From Streptomyces griseoviridis (GTDB lineage Bacteria; Actinomycetota; Actinomycetes; Streptomycetales; Streptomycetaceae), in assembly GCF_005222485.1 (NCBI RefSeq), contig NZ_CP029078.1:4213501-4277500 (forward strand): DNA of 64,000 nt, written 5' to 3'. The notes below the pieces were generated by a model that saw only the letters and a program-made list of their open reading frames with translations, ran no database searches and was not told where the DNA came from. Positions 60,005 to 64,000 of the stretch are shown here, piece by piece. The first letter of the stretch is position 1. Every line of letters begins with the position of its first letter. The translations under genes were made by a program, and so were the position numbers.

Positions 60005-61300
60005 ATGGGTACGGGCAGACACGGGCTGATCGCCCTCGCCGTGACCGTCGTGTGCGGGGTCACCGTGCTGGGGGCGCCGGCCACAGCGTTCGCGGCCCCG
60101 GCTCCCGTCCCGTCGACGTCGCCGCCGTCACCATCGTCGACGTCATCGCCGTCATCGCCGTCATCGGCATCGACGTCGTCGCCGTCATCGTCGTCGAAAT
60201 CACCCCAATCAGCCGAGACGCCTCAGTCACGCCAGTCACCCCGATCGGCTGCGCGGTCGACGCCCTCGACGTCGTCCCCGGCCTCCGCCGCGACCTCGGC
60301 GGCTGCGGCGGCTGCGGCGGCCTCGGCGGCAGCTTCGGCGTCGGGTGCGTCGACCCCCGCGCCCAACAAGGACCTCGAGGCCGTCCGCGAGAAGCTCGAC
60401 GCGCTGTACCGCGAGGCCTCCGTCGCCACCGACTCGTACAACGCGGCCGAGGAGAAGGCCGAACGGCAGTCCGCGGCCATCGTCGAGCTGGCGAAGAAGA
60501 TCGTCGCGGGGCAGGAGAGGCTCGCGGACCTGAAGGAGCGCGCGGGCGCGGCGGCCGCCGCCCAGTACCGCACCGGCGGCCTGCCCGACGAGGCCCAGCT
60601 GCTCCTCAGCGACGACCCGCACGACTTCCTCGACGGCGCGGGGCGGGTGATCCAGGGGCAGCGCGCCACCAAGGGGCTCATAGCGGAACTGGCCAAGACC
60701 CAGGAGGACTTGGAGCAGTACGCGGCGGACGCCTCCGCCCAGTGGAAGAACCTGGAGGCCAACCGCAAGGCGAAGGACGCGGCCCGCAAGAAGATCAAGA
60801 AGCGGATCGCGGAGGCCGAGAAGCTGGAGTCCCGCCTGGAGAAGGCGGAGAAGGCCCGCCTCGCCGAGCTGGAGGCGGAGGCCGCCCACCGGGCGCAGAC
60901 GGCGTGGCTGGACTCCGGGGCGCTGGACGAGACCGGCGGCAAGGCGTCGTCGGCCGGGAAGAAGGCGGTCGCGTACGCCACCGCTCAGATCGGCAAGCCG
61001 TACGTGTGGGGCGCCGAGGGCCCGGACAGCTACGACTGCTCGGGGCTGACGTCCCAGGCGTGGGCGAGCGCCGGCGACCCGATACCGCGGACCTCGCAGG
61101 AGCAGTGGAAGCAGTTGCCGCACGTCGACGTGAAGGACATGCGCCCCGGCGACCTGGTCATCTACTTCGGCGACGCCACTCATGTCGGGATGTACATCGG
61201 CGACGGCGCGATCGTGCACGCGCCTCGGCCTGGGCGGTCGGTGACGATCGCGGGGGCGGGTTCGATGCCGATCCTCGGGGTGGTCAGACCGGACGCGTGA
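60005..61300 (+). CDS. Secreted NlpC/P60 endopeptidase with coiled-coil domain
   Basis: 431 residues. A signal peptide with likely cleavage after TAFA (about residue 30) is followed by ~90 Ser/Pro/Ala-rich residues. A long coiled coil (~125-300) contains AAEEKAERQSAAIVELAKKI and RKKIKKRIAEAEKLESRLEKA. The NlpC/P60 domain (~315-431) has catalytic Cys in YDCSGLTSQAW and His in ATHVGMYIGDG. It is the RipA/Cgl-type D,L-endopeptidase that cuts peptidoglycan stem peptides during growth or septation. The coiled coil probably mediates autoinhibition or FtsX-type activation. Confidence 0.9.
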   Translation: MGTGRHGLIALAVTVVCGVTVLGAPATAFAAPAPVPSTSPPSPSSTSSPSSPSSASTSSPSSSSKSPQSAETPQSRQSPRSAARSTPSTSSPASAATSAAAAAAAASAAASASGASTPAPNKDLEAVREKLDALYREASVATDSYNAAEEKAERQSAAIVELAKKIVAGQERLADLKERAGAAAAAQYRTGGLPDEAQLLLSDDPHDFLDGAGRVIQGQRATKGLIAELAKTQEDLEQYAADASAQWKNLEANRKAKDAARKKIKKRIAEAEKLESRLEKAEKARLAELEAEAAHRAQTAWLDSGALDETGGKASSAGKKAVAYATAQIGKPYVWGAEGPDSYDCSGLTSQAWASAGDPIPRTSQEQWKQLPHVDVKDMRPGDLVIYFGDATHVGMYIGDGAIVHAPRPGRSVTIAGAGSMPILGVVRPDA

Positions 61301-61399
61301 GGCGGGTCGGGGTCGCGGGGGGGGGCGGGACCGCCATGGGGCGCGGGGTCGACGGCCGCCGTGCGGCGGGAGCGGGACCGCCGCGTGACCCTGCCCGCG

Positions 61400-61553
61400 A
61401 GACGGCGACCAACAGACGGTGGTCACGAGCCGGCGATCACAAGACGGCGATCACAAGACGGCGATCACAGGACAGCGGTCACGAGACGGCGACCACGAGG
61501 TGACGACCACGAGATGGCGACCACGAGGTGAGGACCACGAGACAGTGGTCACG
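61400..61553. repeat. Eleven 14-bp tandem repeats
   Basis: Exactly 11 units in phase (154 bp), consensus AGACGGCGACCACG; two units are identical AGACGGCGATCACA. They fill the centre of a 490-bp gap (61301-61790) between the NlpC/P60 and receiver-PP2C genes. The remainder of that gap holds no gene I can support. Confidence 0.9.
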
Positions 61554-61790
61554 TGACCCACCCCACCCCGCCTTGATCCCAAACCCCGCGCCGACGTGAC
61601 GTTCGTCATTCCCGCAGCTCACCACCCTGTCCAACTGCGGTAGGGATCGCGGCATATGACGGCGGCTCCGTGCCGGAGGGCGTGGCCCGCACCATTCCGC
61701 TGCGGCGCCGACACCCGCTATGGTCCCCGTCGGTGGGTCGAGGTCCCTCGCTCCGCCATGCCCTCGGGGGGAGGGAAGGAACCCAGGAAG

Positions 61791-63215
61791 ATGCCCGTAC
61801 CCGTACCGCGGCAGAGAGCGATCCCGGCCGTGGAGAGTGGTCAGGCGCCGGCCGCGCCCTCCGGTAGCGGCCCCTCCATGGAAGAGGGTCCGCGCACGCC
61901 GGACACCACGACGGCCGCGCGCCCGCAGGCCCTGACGCCGGACACCCCGGCGTCCAAGACCCCTGCGCCGAACACCCCGCACCTCACGCTGCTGCTCATC
62001 GAGGACGATCCCGGCGGCGCCACCGTCGTACCCGAACTGCGGGACGCGGCCGACCGACCCATCAGGGTCCGCAACGCCCGCAACCTCACCGAGGCCGCAC
62101 GGCTGCTCACCGACGACGTCCACTGCATCCTGCTGGACCTCGCGCTGCCCGCCCGGGGCCGGTCAGGGGCGGACGCCGACAGTGCCGACAACACCTCCGG
62201 CGAACCCGGCACACCGGACGACGCCGACAATCCTCGCAAACCCGATGAACTCGGTGTGCTGCGGGAGGTCCTCGAACTGGCGCCACGGCAGGCCGTGCTG
62301 GCGCTCACCGCGTCAGGCGACGCCGAGCGCGGCGCCGAGGCGGTCCGGGTCGGCGCCCAGGACTACCTCTTCCGCGACGAACTGGACGCCCGGCTGCTGA
62401 GCCGCGCGATCCGGTACGCGGTCGAACGCAAACGCTCCGACACGGCCGAGCGACGGCTCGCCGAGGGCCGGGTCAGGGCGCAGGAGAACCGGCGCCTGGA
62501 ACGCGGCCTGCTGCCGACCCCGCTGCTCGACGGCTCCCCGCTGCGCTTCGCGGCCCGCTACCGCCCCGGCCGCTCGCGCGCGCTGCTCGGCGGCGACTTC
62601 TACGACGTCGTACGCACCCCGGACGGCACGGTGCACGCCATGATCGGCGACGTCTGCGGGCACGGCCCCGACGAGGCCGCGCTCGGCGTGGAGCTGCGGA
62701 TCGCGTGGCGGGCGCTGACCCTGGCGGGCCTGTGCGGCGACGAACTGCTGGGCACGCTCCAGCAGGTCCTGGAGCACGAACGCTCCGACGACGAGATCTT
62801 CGCGACCCTGTGCGCGGTCGACATCGCGCCCGACGGCCGCCGGGCCGGCCTGTGCCTGGCCGGTCACCCGTCACCGCTGGTAGCCCGCCCCGGCCGGCCC
62901 GCGCGGCTGCTCCCCTACGACAACAACGGCCCGGCCCTCGGCCTGCTGCCGGGCGCCCGCTGGCCGCGGACGCAGGTGGAACTGGGCGCCGAGTGGAGCC
63001 TGATGCTCTACACCGACGGCCTGATCGAGGGCCGCATCGGCGCCGGCCTCGAACGGCTCGGCCAGGACGGCATGGTGGAGATGGTCCGCCGCCAGCTCGC
63101 CGAGGGCCTGAGCGGCGAGGCGCTGCTGCGGGCCGCGGTCAACGAGGTGCGGGACCTGAACGGCGGCGAACTGACGGACGACGTGGCGGTCCTGCTGCTC
63201 GACCGGACGCCGTGA
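61791..63215 (+). CDS. Receiver domain fused to PP2C-type (SpoIIE/RsbU) phosphatase
   Basis: 474 residues from ATG 61791; ATG 61758 or earlier is possible. A disordered leader (1-60) precedes the receiver (~64-220). This shows LTLLLIEDDPGG, the phospho-acceptor in CILLDLALP and ALTASGDAERGAEAVRVGAQDYLFRDEL. About 35 extra Asp/Asn/Pro/Gly-rich residues are inserted after the phospho-acceptor strand. The PP2C domain (~245-472) has GGDFYDVVRTPDG, IGDVCGHGPDEAALG and GGELTDDVAVLLL with metal-binding Asp residues. It presumably dephosphorylates an anti-anti-sigma factor in response to a histidine kinase. Confidence 0.9.
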   Translation: MPVPVPRQRAIPAVESGQAPAAPSGSGPSMEEGPRTPDTTTAARPQALTPDTPASKTPAPNTPHLTLLLIEDDPGGATVVPELRDAADRPIRVRNARNLTEAARLLTDDVHCILLDLALPARGRSGADADSADNTSGEPGTPDDADNPRKPDELGVLREVLELAPRQAVLALTASGDAERGAEAVRVGAQDYLFRDELDARLLSRAIRYAVERKRSDTAERRLAEGRVRAQENRRLERGLLPTPLLDGSPLRFAARYRPGRSRALLGGDFYDVVRTPDGTVHAMIGDVCGHGPDEAALGVELRIAWRALTLAGLCGDELLGTLQQVLEHERSDDEIFATLCAVDIAPDGRRAGLCLAGHPSPLVARPGRPARLLPYDNNGPALGLLPGARWPRTQVELGAEWSLMLYTDGLIEGRIGAGLERLGQDGMVEMVRRQLAEGLSGEALLRAAVNEVRDLNGGELTDDVAVLLLDRTP

Positions 63216-63221
63216 CGCGAT

Positions 63222-63251
63222 GAGCCTCCGTCCCGTTCGGGGCGGAGGCTC
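63222..63251 (+). terminator. Terminator after the PP2C gene
   Basis: A 13-bp stem with one T-G pair (63222-63234 with 63239-63251) and a GTTC loop, 7 bp past the stop. Confidence 0.75.
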
Positions 63252-63303
63252 GGGGCGAGGGGAAGGGGCGGGGCGAAGACGGCTTGGAAGCGACGGCTGT
63301 GCC

Positions 63304-63415
63304 GGACGCGCCGGACGTGATGGACGCGCCGGACGTGACGGGACGTGAAGCCGGGCGGCTACGGAGGAGAGGGGTCTAGGGAGAAGAGGTCCGCGGAGAG
63401 GAGGTCCGCGGAGAG
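63304..63415. repeat. Paired short direct repeats
   Basis: Two 18-bp units (63304-63321, 63322-63339) differing at one base, and two identical 15-bp units GAGGTCCGCGGAGAG (63386-63400, 63401-63415). They lie in the gap before the DUF2516 gene. Confidence 0.8.
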
Positions 63416-63473
63416 GAAGCCCCGGCGGAGACCAGTCTCCGCCCCGCCCCGTCCCCTACTGTCCCTGCCGTCC

Positions 63474-63812
63474 CTACCGACCGCCGTTGTAGGGCCCGTA
63501 GGGGCCGTCGCTGCTGGAGCCGCGGCGGCTGCGTCCGCCTCCGGAGAGGCCGCGCAGGGCGGGGCGTACGTCGACCATGTACACGATCGTCGCGATGAGC
63601 CCGATGATCGGCAGGAACGACAGGACGTTGAAGATCAGGTTCACCACGAAGGCGACCCCGAGGATGATCAGCCAGAACATCTTGCTCTGCTTGTCGACCG
63701 CCCGATAGGCGTCCTCGCGGCGCGTGGCGGCGTCGAACAACGCGAAGCCGCTAAACACGATCAAGGCCATGCTCAACAGCCACATGAAGCCCGCGAACCC
63801 CTGCATCAGCAC
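63474..63812 (-). CDS. DUF2516 family membrane protein
   Basis: 112 residues from GTG 63812 (GGTGG upstream); ATG 63806 is an alternative. Helices at about 5-25 (GFMWLLSMALIVFSGFALFDA) and a long hydrophobic hairpin at ~45-80 (FWLIILGVAFVVNLIFNVL, LPIIGLIATIVYMVDVRPAL) match DUF2516. A Gly/Ser/Arg tail ends the protein. Function unknown; it is widespread and chromosomal in actinobacteria and normally lies next to a small DNA-binding protein gene, as here. Confidence 0.85.
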   Translation of the reverse strand: MLMQGFAGFMWLLSMALIVFSGFALFDAATRREDAYRAVDKQSKMFWLIILGVAFVVNLIFNVLSFLPIIGLIATIVYMVDVRPALRGLSGGGRSRRGSSSDGPYGPYNGGR

Positions 63813-63887
63813 TCTGTCCACCACCCGACTCGGCTCGTCCGTACGCGGTCACCGTACCCGCTCCCGGTGACCCGTTACCCGAAGAAC

Positions 63888-63916
63888 GGGCCGGGCACTC
63901 CAGGAGTGCCCGGCCC
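63888..63916 (-). terminator. Hairpin between the end gene and DUF2516
   Basis: A perfect 13-bp stem (63888-63900 with 63904-63916) and a 3-base loop. It lies downstream of the partial gene at the window edge on the minus strand. Confidence 0.8.
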
Positions 63917-63958
63917 GCCCCACTTCCGCACGCCTCGCTCGGCGGGCTGCTCCGCGCC

Positions 63959-64000
63959 CTACTTGGCGGGCGGGGTCGTCTTCTTGGCGGCCGGCTTGCG
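63959..64000 (-). CDS. C-terminus of a Lys/Ala/Pro-rich protein, probably DNA-binding (partial)
   Basis: Only 13 codons and a TAG stop are in the window, encoding RKPAAKKTTPPAK. Lys/Ala/Pro tails of this type end histone-like and nucleoid-associated proteins in Streptomyces. A DNA-binding protein gene is expected upstream of the DUF2516 gene. The rest lies outside the window, so identity is provisional. Confidence 0.45.
   Translation of the reverse strand, partial: RKPAAKKTTPPAK

Overview
The window is chromosomal DNA from a Streptomyces (or a very close actinomycete). By eye it is about 70% GC or higher, has strong third-position GC bias, and uses GTG/TTG starts freely. It carries recognisable Streptomyces housekeeping genes: msiK, carD-ispD-ispF-cysS-rlmB, phoU/phoR-phoP, gpmA, mshA, DUF5753/DUF397 pairs and an NlpC/P60 coiled-coil protein. 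One 2-kb stretch (43.37-45.39 kb) is visibly AT-richer and looks acquired.

Region 1 (1-20.0 kb) holds two sets of type IV secretion-like genes facing each other in mirror image. Copy A reads leftward from 4.35 kb: DUF6668 protein, VirB2-like, VirB8-like, VirB6-like and SCO6880-type protein (the last runs off the window). A divergent arm reads rightward: transglycosylase/NlpC hydrolase, lipoprotein, TPR-like Pro/Ala-rich protein. Copy B has the opposite orientation: TPR-like and transglycosylase genes read leftward. DUF6668, two VirB2-like, VirB8-like, VirB6-like, SCO6880-type, VirB4-type ATPase and VirD4/TraG coupling ATPase read rightward in one tightly overlapping operon. An ECF sigma gene sits at the mirror axis. 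I see no relaxase, integrase, replication gene or TraB translocase, so this may be a resident envelope-spanning transport or contact machine rather than a plasmid transfer region (inference).

Region 2 (20.0-42.6 kb) is mostly core genome: a DUF1444-like protein, a secreted thaumatin-like/glycoside hydrolase fusion, a DUF4265 protein, tRNA-Thr, msiK, a sugar nucleotidyltransferase, a DoxX protein, rlmB, cysS, ispF, ispD, carD, a DUF461-type lipoprotein, phoP-phoR divergent from phoU across a clear PHO box, a Cys-rich miniprotein, and a large STAND NTPase with 14 WD40 repeats and an odd low-complexity insertion inside its NTPase domain.

Region 3 (43.0-48.9 kb) looks like a genomic island. It is flanked by an imperfect ~50-bp direct repeat whose right copy is the 3' end and terminator of gpmA. 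It carries an ATPase + HNH nuclease pair resembling the Septu anti-phage system. It also has a GntR repressor and NUDIX gene arranged like korSA/pif of pSAM2-type integrative elements, with shared operator-like sites, an anti-sigma-like ATPase and a small unknown gene. A decayed stretch holds one small membrane protein. No integrase remains in the window.

Region 4 (48.9-64.0 kb) is core and soft-core Streptomyces DNA: gpmA, an MFS exporter, an RsbW-like ATPase divergent from a DUF5753 regulator with two DUF397 genes, an oxidoreductase/TetR pair with tandem operators, DUF2000/AraC, YbjN-mshA, a methyltransferase, an NlpC/P60 hydrolase, a receiver-PP2C protein, a DUF2516 protein and the C-terminus of a Lys/Ala-rich protein. 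Several intergenic gaps here contain short tandem repeats, including 11 in-phase 14-bp units at 61.4 kb.
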